From assembly GCF_947503125.1 (NCBI RefSeq), contig NZ_CANNCR010000038.1:1-43898 (forward strand): 43,898 nucleotides of DNA, read 5' to 3'. The notes under the pieces are model-generated. The model made no database searches. It had not been told where the DNA came from and worked only from the letters and a program-made list of their open reading frames with translations. Position 1 is the first letter of the stretch. Every line of letters begins with the position of its first letter. Made by a program: the position numbers and the translations under genes. The DNA comes from an uncultured Metabacillus sp. GTDB lineage: Bacteria; Bacillota; Bacilli; Bacillales; Bacillaceae. This document shows, one piece after another, positions 25,281 to 34,447 of the stretch.

Positions 25281-25400
25281 GTTCAAGTTTAAGAAATTCT
25301 TCATTTTTCTCCTATCTTTATTTTAAGATCTCCTGTTTATACTAAGGTCATCAAAAGCAAATGAAACTCATGTTATAATTTGGAAAGGAGGTATGTGGAG

Positions 25401-26093
25401 ATGAATGATTATGTTGTATTAGTAGTAGATGATGATAAAGAAATCCGTGATGCGATTGAAATATATTTGAAAAATGAAGGTATGACCGTGCTTAAAGCAA
25501 AGGATGGCATAGAAGCGATCGAATATATAAATGAACATGAAGTCCACTTAATTTTATTAGATATTATGATGCCTAGAATGGATGGTATTGCTGCAACATT
25601 TAAAATACGTGAGGATAAAAACATCCCAATCATTATTTTAAGTGCAAAAAGTGAAGATACCGACAAGATCTTAGGTTTGCAGGTCGGTGCTGATGATTAT
25701 GTGACAAAGCCTTTTAATCCATTAGAACTGATTGCAAGAGTCAAATCACAGCTAAGAAGATATGTAAAATTAGGACCGTTTGAAGGGATAAAGAAAACAA
25801 TTGATTTAAACGGACTTACCATTGACCAATCAGCAAAGGAAGTAGCGGTAAATGGCGAGCCGGTTAAATTAACACCGATTGAATATAAAATCGTTGAACT
25901 CTTGATGGTCAACGCGGGTCGAGTATTCTCTATCTCTGAAATTTACGAACGGGTGTGGAAGGAGCCTTGCTATAACGCAGAAAACACCGTTGCTGTACAT
26001 ATTCGTAAAATTCGTGAAAAAATTGAAATCGACCCTAAAAATCCGAGATATTTAAAGGTGGTATGGGGAATTGGATACAAAATGGAAAAGTAG
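25401..26093 (+). CDS. OmpR/PhoB-family response regulator
   Basis: 230 residues from the ATG at 25401 (MNDYVVLVVDDDKE); GGAAAGGAGG at 25382-25391 is the ribosome site, so the upstream in-frame TTG at 25380 is not used. The receiver domain has VVDDD at the acidic pocket, phospho-acceptor Asp54 in LILLDIMMPRMDG, and the Lys of VTKPFNPLEL. The C-terminal winged helix has VKLTPIEYKIVELL and TVAVHIRKIREKIE. It resembles VanR/PhoB-type regulators. The gene overlaps the kinase gene by 23 bp. TATAAT at 25373-25378 suggests a very short leader. The target genes are unknown. Confidence 0.93.
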   Translation: MNDYVVLVVDDDKEIRDAIEIYLKNEGMTVLKAKDGIEAIEYINEHEVHLILLDIMMPRMDGIAATFKIREDKNIPIIILSAKSEDTDKILGLQVGADDYVTKPFNPLELIARVKSQLRRYVKLGPFEGIKKTIDLNGLTIDQSAKEVAVNGEPVKLTPIEYKIVELLMVNAGRVFSISEIYERVWKEPCYNAENTVAVHIRKIREKIEIDPKNPRYLKVVWGIGYKMEK

Positions 26094-28302
26094 AATTGCC
26101 ATTGTCACATGGTTTATTTTACTTACTTTTGGAATAAGCGGTGTTTTGACCGCACTAGTAAATGATGAGAACGATTATATGAAGCAAAGTTATTTTAACA
26201 CCTCCCAATTTGAAGACACGCTTGGGCAATTATTCATGTATATTAATGCATTTGAAATATCTTATGAAGAAAAAGCAGAGCTAAAAAAATCGATAACCGT
26301 TTCAGATGAAGAAATTGAAGAGTACCGTTTCAGATATGGTGACCTCACCGAACAAATTACTAGTATTGAACAACAGTATCAATCTAGAATTGATGAAGCA
26401 CAAGCAAATGAAGATCAAAAAGTTGCTGATATTTATATCAAGGAAAGAGATAAAAAAATTGAAGATATCACGAAAAATTTTGAAAGTGACGAGTACATCA
26501 AGGAGAAAATTGTAAAAGAAAAAGAACAAAAAATAGATGAATATTATAAAGAGCTTGAAGGTTATCGACATGAATATGAAAAATATAAAGAAGCATTTGT
26601 CTATTATTTAAAAAATACCACAACAGGAGAGGTATACACGAACCTTCCTTCAAAAGAAAGCAAATCAGTTGAAACATATATAAATAATGACAAAATGATT
26701 TTCATCCAAAGCTACCCAACAAAAAATCAAAGCTATCTTAGCATGAGAGAGCAGCCCTTAATATCTGGATATGAAGAAGTGATGCTTAATAACTTAAACA
26801 ATGACTCAAATGCTTTATATGAAGGTAAAATAGGGATTTCTAACGATACACCTAACTCAAATTTTATTATGGTCGATTATTATACTTATGATAACCAGCA
26901 AAAAGTATTTTGGGTTTATACAATCGCATCGGTTATTGCTTTGATCGTAAGTATCATTATTGGTAAGAAAACAAAGATATTTAAGAGAACTGCCCCGAAA
27001 ATGTGGGAGGGAATATATAATAAAATCCCGATTGATGTTGCCATGCTTCTATTTGGTATTACGGCAATCATTACAATGGTTATAATTGTTGATCAGTCCT
27101 ATCTAGGTTATAGTTATCAACTAATGGGGATATTAGAAATTATTTTTTATCAACTGATCCTCATGACGATCTTTTTCGCTTTAACGGTTATCCAAGGAAT
27201 ATATCTATACTCTCGATTTAAAGCATTACATCCTAATAAAGATGTTTGGAAGAGTACATTATTCTTTCAATTTTTTAAAATGATAAGTAACGCATTTTTG
27301 AATCGAAGAATCGGAACACAAGTATTTCTTCTCTTGGCAATCGTCTTTTCATTCGGAGCCGGGTCAATTCTTATCTTTGTTGAACCAGTATTTTTGCTCG
27401 GATATGTCCCTGCTTTTTTTCTAGTGGCTGTACCGATATTTATTCTTATTATAAAAAGAACCGGCTACTTTAACGAGATTAGCAACAATGCACACGCATT
27501 AGCAAATGGTGATTTTCAACCTGATTTAAAGGTAGTTGGAAGGTCCGTATTTGCCAGGCTAGCAGAAGATATCAATACAATGAAGCGTGGGGTAAAAACA
27601 TCACAAAAGGCCCAAGCGAAAAGCGAAAGGCTCAAAACCGAGTTGATTACCAATGTCAGTCATGATTTGCGCACCCCTTTAACATCGATTATTACGTATT
27701 CTGAGCTTTTAAAAAATCAGAAGTTAACTGAGGACGAACGAAAAATGTATATTGAAATTATCGACCGCAAGTCTAAGCGCTTAAAAGTGTTAATCGATGA
27801 TCTGTTTGAAGCCTCCAAAATGGCGAGCGGGAATATTGAACTTGTAAAGGAAAAAATTGATCTTGTCCAGCTGCTTCAGCAAGCATTAGCTGAATCGAAT
27901 GAAGCGATACAAGCTTCCAGGGTTCAATTTCGCGTGGTAAATCCAGACAACCCTGTTTATGCCTTTGTTGATGGTCAAAAGCTATGGCGCGTATTCGACA
28001 ATTTAATCGGTAATATTCTAAAATACTCGCTTGAACACACAAGAGCTTATATTACAATCAGTGCGGTAAATGGTGAAGCCATGATTACCTTTAAAAATAT
28101 TTCAAAATATGAGCTTAATGATGATGTGAATGAATTATTTGAACGATTCAAACGCGGAGATAAATCACGTCATACAGAAGGGTCAGGATTAGGGTTGGCG
28201 ATTGCAAAATCAATCATTGATTTGCATGAGGGCTCCCTAGACATCAATGTAGACGGTGATCTGTTTAAAGTTACAATTGTATTAGGGTTAATGCAGGAAT
28301 AG
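26071..28302 (+). CDS. Membrane sensor histidine kinase
   Basis: 743 residues from a TTG inside the regulator gene. TM1 (about 9-30) is followed by a roughly 250-residue extracellular part rich in Glu/Lys, with a likely coiled coil (about 75-165). Then come about five more membrane spans (285-470), a HAMP-like linker and the kinase core. H-box NVSHDLRTPLTSII (His about 530), N-box DNLIGNILKYS, and G2 box EGSGLGLAIAKS are clear. The usual G1 box DxGxG is absent; the position reads FKNISKYELNDD, as in some Firmicutes kinases of this type. It phosphorylates the neighbouring regulator. The signal is unknown; the unusual multi-span input region suggests an envelope or membrane cue. Confidence 0.92.
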   Translation: MDTKWKSRIAIVTWFILLTFGISGVLTALVNDENDYMKQSYFNTSQFEDTLGQLFMYINAFEISYEEKAELKKSITVSDEEIEEYRFRYGDLTEQITSIEQQYQSRIDEAQANEDQKVADIYIKERDKKIEDITKNFESDEYIKEKIVKEKEQKIDEYYKELEGYRHEYEKYKEAFVYYLKNTTTGEVYTNLPSKESKSVETYINNDKMIFIQSYPTKNQSYLSMREQPLISGYEEVMLNNLNNDSNALYEGKIGISNDTPNSNFIMVDYYTYDNQQKVFWVYTIASVIALIVSIIIGKKTKIFKRTAPKMWEGIYNKIPIDVAMLLFGITAIITMVIIVDQSYLGYSYQLMGILEIIFYQLILMTIFFALTVIQGIYLYSRFKALHPNKDVWKSTLFFQFFKMISNAFLNRRIGTQVFLLLAIVFSFGAGSILIFVEPVFLLGYVPAFFLVAVPIFILIIKRTGYFNEISNNAHALANGDFQPDLKVVGRSVFARLAEDINTMKRGVKTSQKAQAKSERLKTELITNVSHDLRTPLTSIITYSELLKNQKLTEDERKMYIEIIDRKSKRLKVLIDDLFEASKMASGNIELVKEKIDLVQLLQQALAESNEAIQASRVQFRVVNPDNPVYAFVDGQKLWRVFDNLIGNILKYSLEHTRAYITISAVNGEAMITFKNISKYELNDDVNELFERFKRGDKSRHTEGSGLGLAIAKSIIDLHEGSLDINVDGDLFKVTIVLGLMQE

Positions 28303-28307
28303 AAAAT

Positions 28308-28354
28308 AAGCTGTCTCGAAAAAGGACCGACCTTTTTGGGACAGCTTTTATTTT
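28308..28354 (+). terminator. Terminator of the two-component operon
   Basis: AAGCTGTCTCGAAAAAGG pairs with CCTTTTTGGGACAGCTT (one mismatch), followed by TTATTTT. Confidence 0.92.
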
Positions 28355-28369
28355 GCTTTAAGAAATTAT

Positions 28370-28502
28370 ATAAGCGCTTCGACACCCAGCTCCAGCGCCT
28401 AGCCCCGACAAGCATAAGCCACTCATGAATTGAAGGTAAAGAACGCCTTCTATTCATGAGCGTCTTATTTGCCTTAGGCTGATCAAGGAGCTTGCGCTTT
28501 TC
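28370..28502. repeat. Dispersed palindromic repeat, copy 4
   Basis: Begins TAAGCGCTTCGACACCCAGC, continues TCCAGCGCCTAGCCCCGACA and ends GATCAAGGAGCTTGCGCTTTTC. The inner stem CTCATGAAT/ATTCATGAG is the same as in copy 1, while the left flank is that of copy 2, so the parts of the element have been shuffled between copies. It fills most of the gap between the kinase and hydrolase genes. Confidence 0.9.
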
Positions 28503-28596
28503 TTATTTACATGAAATTAACGTTTTGGAACATATCGTCTTTACATTATGAGCTTAGTATTTGTATAAGTAACCATTTTTAATTATTGGAGGAAAA

Positions 28597-29373
28597 ATGA
28601 AAGAAAACATTATTTTTATTCATGGGTTAACTGGCACAAAAAATGCGTTTAATAAACAAAAGAAGCACTTCGATCACTCTTTTAATACGTATTCTTATGA
28701 TTTACTTGGCCATGGAGAGGATCGAGGGAAGGTTGTTGATTTTACATTGGATAACTTAGTCGCACAATTAGAGAACCTTTTTGAGCGTGAAGGACTTAAT
28801 GAAGCACATCTATGTTCACTTAGCTATGGGTGTTATCCAAGTATACTATTTGCAAATAAGTGGAAAAGGAAAGTGAAAAGTCTATGCTTTATCGGCGGTC
28901 ATTATAATTCGACATCCCCTCTATTTGATGTGTTTAAACATTATTGGGAGATTCGCAATGAAGACTACCCATCATGGTTAAGAAAATATTCGCACGATAT
29001 TTATCCAAAAGAAAGTGTAATCGATCCTTATTCGATTATTTCCCGTAAAATTTATTATAGATATGGTCTTGAACTTGATGAAAATATCTTAAAAATTGCG
29101 ATTTATCATCGTTTAACCTATGATTTGCGCAGTGACATTTCAAAAATTAGCGTCCCAGTTCTTTGGGTGATGGGAGATCATGATTCTTTATACAAATCAA
29201 CATTAACTGATTTAGAAACCTTACTCCCGCACGTTATTTATAAAGAAATTAAACATGCCGGCCATGCTGCGAATATGTTTAGAGCCAGCTGCTTTAACGA
29301 AATGTATGAGGAATTTCTACATTCAAATTCAGTAGCAAGACGTAACTCGGAAACGAAAAAGGAAATCAAATAG
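28597..29373 (+). CDS. Alpha/beta hydrolase
   Basis: 258 residues with the alpha/beta-hydrolase layout: oxyanion-side IFIHGLTGTKNAF near the N-terminus, then DLLGHGEDRG. The nucleophile elbow is LCSLSYGCYP (Ser-x-Ser-x-Gly in place of Gly-x-Ser-x-Gly). The acid lies in VMGDHDSLY and the His in KHAGHAANMF. There is no signal peptide, so it is cytosolic. The ATG follows TTGGAGGAAA. Substrate unknown; the lone position before ppc gives no hint. The substituted first Gly of the elbow is tolerated in some esterases. Confidence 0.85.
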   Translation: MKENIIFIHGLTGTKNAFNKQKKHFDHSFNTYSYDLLGHGEDRGKVVDFTLDNLVAQLENLFEREGLNEAHLCSLSYGCYPSILFANKWKRKVKSLCFIGGHYNSTSPLFDVFKHYWEIRNEDYPSWLRKYSHDIYPKESVIDPYSIISRKIYYRYGLELDENILKIAIYHRLTYDLRSDISKISVPVLWVMGDHDSLYKSTLTDLETLLPHVIYKEIKHAGHAANMFRASCFNEMYEEFLHSNSVARRNSETKKEIK

Positions 29374-29579
29374 TGAAATTTCTATGTTTGCTTTCTGTTT
29401 AAAATGGGTATTTTTAGAATTAGTTATGAAGGTTTATCTATTTTATAGATTAAACTTGGAAGATTAATCTTAAATAGATATCAATTTTAGTAATTTAAGA
29501 TGAAATTCTTCTCGAATAATGATATGATAGAATTATCTTACTATTTAATAGAATAGCAAATTTAGGGGAAGGTGACACT

Positions 29580-32342
29580 ATGACAACTAGAATAGAGACA
29601 AATGATAGCAGCATCCCTTTACGTCGTGATGTAAAATCTCTAGGTCATATTCTTGGGGAAATTCTTATTCATCATGGGGGAACGGAGCTTCTTGATAAAG
29701 TAGAAAAATTAAGAATGATGGCAAAGTCTCTTCGAACTAGCTTTGATGAGGAAACATATAAAGAACTAAAGGAAGAAATCGTGAACTTGGACACGCCGAT
29801 GCGGAAACAAGTTATTCGCGCCTTTTCGATTTATTTCCATCTTATCAATGCCGCAGAGTCCAATCACCGCATTCGCCGCCGTCGTGAATATCAGCTCCAA
29901 GATAACCAAGTAGCACAACCAGCATCAATTGAAAGTGCCCTTTTATCATTAAAAGAAAATGAAATTGATGTAGATACCATTCAAAATGTATTAAATACGT
30001 TATCTCTGGAATTAATTATTACAGCTCATCCGACAGAAGCAACGAAGCGTTCAGTGATTGAGATTCAAAAGCGTATTGCCACTATTTTAAAAAGCTTAGA
30101 TAATAAAATGCTCACGAAAAAAGAGCGTAAAAAGCTAGAGGAAAGCTTATTAAATGAAGTAACCATTCTTTGGCAAACAGATGAATTACGTCATCGTAAG
30201 CCTACCGTAATGGATGAGGTGCGCAATGGTCTTTATTATTTTGATCAAACATTTTTTGATGTTCTTCCAGAAATTCATCAGGATCTTGAAGAAGGTCTTA
30301 GCGAACAATTTCCAGGTTATAAGTGGGAAGTACCTAATTTCCTTCGCTTCGGTTCCTGGATTGGCGGAGACCGAGACGGCAACCCTAATGTTACACCAGA
30401 GGTTACATGGGAAACATTAGAAAAACAACGTGAACTAGCACTGAAAAAATATAAGGAAGCATTAATTGAAGTCATGAAACGCTTTAGTCATTCCACAACA
30501 CGTACTGAGGTAAGCGAAGAGCTAATTGCGAATGTTGAAAAGGATGAAGCAGCTTATATGGGCAGCGATAAACATTGGCCGGTAGAAAATGAGGTTTATC
30601 GTCGGAAAATTGCCGTTATTTTGACACGTCTAAAAGAAGTGGGGAAATCTGACATTGGTTACCAATCTTCTGAGGAATTATTGGAAGATCTTTATATGAT
30701 TCAGCGAAGCATCAGCAAGCATCAACCGGCAAATCGTCAGTTGAAAATGCTCAAAAAATTAATTCGTCAAGTTCAGTTATTTGGATTCCACTTAGCTACT
30801 CTTGATATTCGTAACCATAGCGGAGAACATGAGGCAGCCATAACTGAAATATTGGCTAAAGTGAAAGTAGCTGAAAATTATGCTGCCCTCTCTGAAGAAG
30901 AAAAAATTAAAACATTGGAGACGGTTCTCAAAGATCCGCGTCCTGTTCTTTTATTAAATGAAGATTATTCAAAAGAAACACAAGAAATGATTAAGGTCTT
31001 TACGATGATTAAGAAGGCCCATGATACATTCGGCAAAAAATCAATTCTTGTTTACCTGGTAAGTATGACACAATCTGCAAGTGATTTGCTTGAAGTATTG
31101 GTGCTTGCTAAGGAAGCGGGCATTTACCGACTTCATGCAGATGGTACTGTTGAAAGCCATTTAAATGTTGCGCCGCTTCTTGAAACAATTGATGACTTAA
31201 CTGCAGGTCCAAAAATTATGGAAAAATTGTTTAATATGGATGTTTATCGCAACCATCTAACCATTCATGGCGATTCACAAGAAATCATGCTTGGTTATTC
31301 TGACGGAAGTAAAGATGGCGGTACGTTAACGGCAAACTGGAAGCTATATAAAGCACAGCTTGAAATCCATGATATGGCAAAACGCTATGGAATTGGATTG
31401 AAATTCTTCCATGGCCGCGGCGGTTCATTAGGTCGCGGAGGCGGTCCATTAAACAGAAGCATTTTATCCCAGCCAGCGGAAACACTGGGCGAAGGGGTGA
31501 AAATAACGGAACAGGGTGAAGTGTTATCTTCTCGCTACCTGCTAGAGGATATTGCTTACCGCAGCTTAGAGCAGGCAACTTCAACATTGCTTGAAGCTTC
31601 TGTTAACCTTGCGAAGGGGTCAGAGCAGCAGCATTTACGTGAAACGGTTTGGGAAAAAACAATGGAAGAAATCTCAGCGGTTTCGCTTAAAAAGTATCAA
31701 TCGCTTGTGTTTGAGGATCCTGATTTCTTAACGTATTTTACAGAAGCAACACCATTGAATGAGCTTGCAGAATTAAATATTGGCTCTCGTCCTATGAAGC
31801 GTAAAAACCGCAATCGCTTTGAAGACTTACGTGCGATTCCTTGGGTTTTCGCATGGACACAAAGCCGTCAGCTTTTACCTGGATGGTATGCAGCAGGTAC
31901 CGGATTGGAAAGCTTTGCTTCAAAGGACGAGGAAAACTTAAAGCTATTACAGCGCATGTATGAAGAATGGCCGTTTTTCCGTTCAACCATTGATAATCTG
32001 CAAATGGCACTAATGAAGGCTGACATTACAACAGCTAAGGAATACACTGATCTTGTAAAAGACAAGCAAATTGCAGACCGTATTTTCGGCAACATTGTTG
32101 AAGAATATGAAGTAACAAAAGCTATTCTTCTCAAAATTACAGGTGATGAGGAACTACTAGACCATACACCAAATATTAAAGAATCGGTTCACCGCAGAAA
32201 TCCATATGTGGACCCATTAAACTTCCTTCAGGTTGAATTGATCAAGGAACTTCGTGAACAAGAAGAGCCAAATGAAGAGCTATTAACAGAAGTGTTATTA
32301 ACAATTAGCGGTATTGCGGCTGGTTTACGTAATACAGGTTGA
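29580..32342 (+). CDS. ppc: Phosphoenolpyruvate carboxylase
   Basis: Carboxylates PEP with bicarbonate to oxaloacetate, refilling the TCA cycle. The 920 residues fit a full-length bacterial PEPC. Hallmarks: ITAHPTEATKRS (catalytic His150), FLRFGSWIGGDRDGNPNVT, LGYSDGSKDGG, FFHGRGGSLGRGGGP (about 608-622) and SRPMKRK; the C-terminus ends in the usual R-N-T-G. The start ATG follows GGGGAAGGTG. B. subtilis lacks this enzyme and uses pyruvate carboxylase instead, while many other Bacillaceae have it. An imperfect repeat AGATTAA/TTAATCT lies upstream (29447-29470). Confidence 0.97.
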   Translation: MTTRIETNDSSIPLRRDVKSLGHILGEILIHHGGTELLDKVEKLRMMAKSLRTSFDEETYKELKEEIVNLDTPMRKQVIRAFSIYFHLINAAESNHRIRRRREYQLQDNQVAQPASIESALLSLKENEIDVDTIQNVLNTLSLELIITAHPTEATKRSVIEIQKRIATILKSLDNKMLTKKERKKLEESLLNEVTILWQTDELRHRKPTVMDEVRNGLYYFDQTFFDVLPEIHQDLEEGLSEQFPGYKWEVPNFLRFGSWIGGDRDGNPNVTPEVTWETLEKQRELALKKYKEALIEVMKRFSHSTTRTEVSEELIANVEKDEAAYMGSDKHWPVENEVYRRKIAVILTRLKEVGKSDIGYQSSEELLEDLYMIQRSISKHQPANRQLKMLKKLIRQVQLFGFHLATLDIRNHSGEHEAAITEILAKVKVAENYAALSEEEKIKTLETVLKDPRPVLLLNEDYSKETQEMIKVFTMIKKAHDTFGKKSILVYLVSMTQSASDLLEVLVLAKEAGIYRLHADGTVESHLNVAPLLETIDDLTAGPKIMEKLFNMDVYRNHLTIHGDSQEIMLGYSDGSKDGGTLTANWKLYKAQLEIHDMAKRYGIGLKFFHGRGGSLGRGGGPLNRSILSQPAETLGEGVKITEQGEVLSSRYLLEDIAYRSLEQATSTLLEASVNLAKGSEQQHLRETVWEKTMEEISAVSLKKYQSLVFEDPDFLTYFTEATPLNELAELNIGSRPMKRKNRNRFEDLRAIPWVFAWTQSRQLLPGWYAAGTGLESFASKDEENLKLLQRMYEEWPFFRSTIDNLQMALMKADITTAKEYTDLVKDKQIADRIFGNIVEEYEVTKAILLKITGDEELLDHTPNIKESVHRRNPYVDPLNFLQVELIKELREQEEPNEELLTEVLLTISGIAAGLRNTG

Positions 32343-32354
32343 TAATTAAGAGGC

Positions 32355-32450
32355 AATTAAGGGCCAGACCCCAAAGGCAATATAATGGATATCTAGCAAT
32401 TTTTAATCCAAAATATTGTGAAAGAGGGGTCTGACCTTTCCCTTCTTAAG
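32355..32450. repeat. Inverted repeat with GGGGTCTGACC arm
   Basis: AAGGGCCAGACCCC on the left and GGGGTCTGACCTTTCCCTTC on the right face each other about 55 bp apart. The right arm has a 4-5 base insertion. The AGACCCC/GGGGTCT core is perfect. It may be a small mobile or REP-like element, or a long hairpin protecting the ppc mRNA. No transposase is nearby. Confidence 0.6.
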
Positions 32451-32472
32451 TCAGCAACGGGATTTGCTTTGA

Positions 32473-32565
32473 CAGAGGAAAGGAAATCTGTTAATTGAAG
32501 AACAGCAGTGGGTCAGGAACCGTCATGTTGTTGCGATTGCGAACAATGAGTGGAAAGAATACTAA
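32473..32565 (+). pseudogene. Possible C-terminal gene remnant
   Basis: After an in-frame stop, 30 codons read QRKGNLLIEEQQWVRNRH then VVAIANNEWKEY before TAA. There is no start codon, but the composition is protein-like and the stretch ends just before a strong terminator, as a gene end would. I do not recognise the parent. It sits between the inverted repeat and the terminator. Confidence 0.3.
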
Positions 32566-32573
32566 AGATAGCG

Positions 32574-32612
32574 AAAAGAGGGTGGCTCAAATATTGAGTT
32601 ATCCTCTTTTTT
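32574..32612 (+). terminator. Rho-independent terminator
   Basis: AAAGAGGGTGGCTCAA pairs with TTGAGTTATCCTCTTT (two G-T mismatches), followed by a T-run. It ends the ppc unit or the lost gene before it. Confidence 0.8.
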
Positions 32613-32720
32613 TGATTTAACGTAAAAAAACGTGTTATGTTATCTGACATACTAATTGTTCTTCTTATTTTTCAACACTATACTTTAATTATTAATTAGC
32701 ATTACTAAAAATAGGATAAA

Positions 32721-32898
32721 GATTCTCATCGTTGATTGAGAATAAAAAAGCTGTCTAGGGTTCCGTTGATCGTTGTAAAAACATTCGATCAAGCCTGGTC
32801 CAAGAGAGAGCGTATAGAAATTACAAATTGTAACTTCTATATACACGGAAGGATAAAAGCCTGGGAGATCACACATCTCCTTAGGCTTTAATTTTTTT
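32721..32898 (+). ncRNA. Guanidine-I (ykkC subtype 1) riboswitch 1
   Basis: Contains the ykkC blocks in order: CTAGGGTTCCG (about 32755), CTGGTCCAAGAGAGAGCG (about 32796), ACACGGAAGGATAAAAGCCTG (trimmed: ACACGGAAGGATAAAAGCC) and GGGAGA. TCTAGG can pair with CCTGGGA as P1. The same CCTGGGAGAT can instead pair with ATCTCCTTAGG to form a terminator (32855-32898, T-run ATTTTTTT). Guanidine would therefore switch expression on. A hairpin TTCTCA/TGAGAA (32721-32743) precedes the aptamer. One base in the GGTCCgAGAG block is A here. It controls the permease gene that begins 107 bp later. Confidence 0.95.
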
Positions 32899-33004
32899 CC
32901 TCAAATAGCCTTTTACAAAACGCTATCCAAGTAGCAAAGTGAAGGGCAAATTTTATGTAACTTAATTTCTGAATATTAAAAAATTAAAGAAAGAGGTAAT
33001 GGAG

Positions 33005-34354
33005 ATGACGAAAAATACGGAATTGAAGAAATCCTTAAAGCTCTTTGGTGTGGTTTTCCTTGGTCTGGCATGGATGACACCAATGATCTTTTTTACAGTT
33101 TATGGTGTTGCCTTTGAAGCAGCAGGAGGTATGCTTGCTGCAGCGTATGTAGTAGCGTTTATTGCCATTTTCTTTACTGCCTACAGCTATAGCCAAATGG
33201 TGAAGGCATATCCGATCTCAGGGTCTGCCTACACCTATACTAAAAAGGCGATTAATCCGCAAATGGGCTTTCTTGTTGGCTGGGCACTTTTACTTGATTA
33301 TATTGTTTCGCCAATTATTGCTTGTTTAACCTTTGGTCTTTTTATGAATGCTCAATTCCCGAGTATTCCTGTTTATATTTGGATTATTGTGTTAAACCTT
33401 GTCCTTGCTCTAGTTAATATTATTGGAATTAAGTCAGCTGCACGTGTTAGCGGATTTTCAGTTGTCCTTCAGGTCGTTTTTATTTTCTTCTTCTGTCTAT
33501 TGGTTATAAAAGATATTGTCAGCGGCGGGAGCGGTGCGGCGTTATTTTCTATTCAACCCTTCTTCTCATCAGATTTTGAACTTTCAACGATTTTTTCAGG
33601 TGCAGCTCTTATCTGTTTTTGCTTCTTAGGCTTTGATGCTGTGACGACGATGGCAGAGGAAACAGTGCAGCCAAAAAAAACCATTCCAAAAGCGATCTTT
33701 TTAATCGTCTGCATTGCAGCTGTTCTCTATATCGCAATCTCTTATTTAACCCAAATTGCATATCCTGACTATTCTTTTGAAAATTCCGATACAGCTGCAT
33801 TCGAACTGGTTCGAATGGTTGGTGGAAATTTGTTGAGTGCAGTATTTACAACTGTGCTGATCGTTGCTATTTTCACTCAAGGTGTTTCCTCTGTGACGAG
33901 TGTTACCCGGTTCATCTATGCATTAGGAAAAGAATCAATTCTTCCAAAAAAAGTTTTTAGTTATGTTCATCCGAAATTTAAAACACCAGTACTAAATATC
34001 GTGTTTGTTACCATTATTTCATTTAGTGCGATTGTCATTGACCTTGATACAGCCGTCACATTTGTCAGTTTTGGTGCCCTTACTGCCTTTACTTTTGTAA
34101 ATTTATCTGTTATCACTCATTACTATATAAGGAAAAAACAGCGGACCTTTAAGCATTCATTGCTTTATCTTGTCTTCCCATTAGTTGGTGCGGGATTTAT
34201 TGGCTGGTTGTTAACATTATTAGAAAAGCAAACTCTGTTAATTGGAACAATCTGGATCATACTAGGGTTTATTTATATTGGGGTTAGATCAGCCTTCGTT
34301 AGAAAATCTGCTTCTGGATTAAAGGGAGGAAAAGTGGCAATAGAAAATAGATGA
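33005..34354 (+). CDS. APC-family permease, candidate guanidine importer
   Basis: 449 residues from the ATG at 33005; an ATG at 32999 sits too close to the AGAGGT ribosome site. About twelve membrane spans. The N-terminal region LKLFGVVFLGLAWMTPMIFF and the segment YPISGSAYTYTKKAINPQMGF are typical of the amino-acid/polyamine/organocation superfamily (AA_permease_2), as is FLGFDAVTTMAEE (about 207-219). The riboswitch directly upstream is its only visible control, which ties it to guanidine. It may import guanidine or a guanidino compound to feed the pathway that follows. Uptake rather than export is inferred from the neighbouring catabolic operon; the family alone does not decide it. Confidence 0.9.
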   Translation: MTKNTELKKSLKLFGVVFLGLAWMTPMIFFTVYGVAFEAAGGMLAAAYVVAFIAIFFTAYSYSQMVKAYPISGSAYTYTKKAINPQMGFLVGWALLLDYIVSPIIACLTFGLFMNAQFPSIPVYIWIIVLNLVLALVNIIGIKSAARVSGFSVVLQVVFIFFFCLLVIKDIVSGGSGAALFSIQPFFSSDFELSTIFSGAALICFCFLGFDAVTTMAEETVQPKKTIPKAIFLIVCIAAVLYIAISYLTQIAYPDYSFENSDTAAFELVRMVGGNLLSAVFTTVLIVAIFTQGVSSVTSVTRFIYALGKESILPKKVFSYVHPKFKTPVLNIVFVTIISFSAIVIDLDTAVTFVSFGALTAFTFVNLSVITHYYIRKKQRTFKHSLLYLVFPLVGAGFIGWLLTLLEKQTLLIGTIWIILGFIYIGVRSAFVRKSASGLKGGKVAIENR

Positions 34355-34447
34355 CAAAAACTATGTTAGAAAATGTAACATGAGTGGTGCTGGAGAATAT
34401 AGTTTATCTTACAATGAATTTACTGAATCATTTGAAATTGAATAAAG

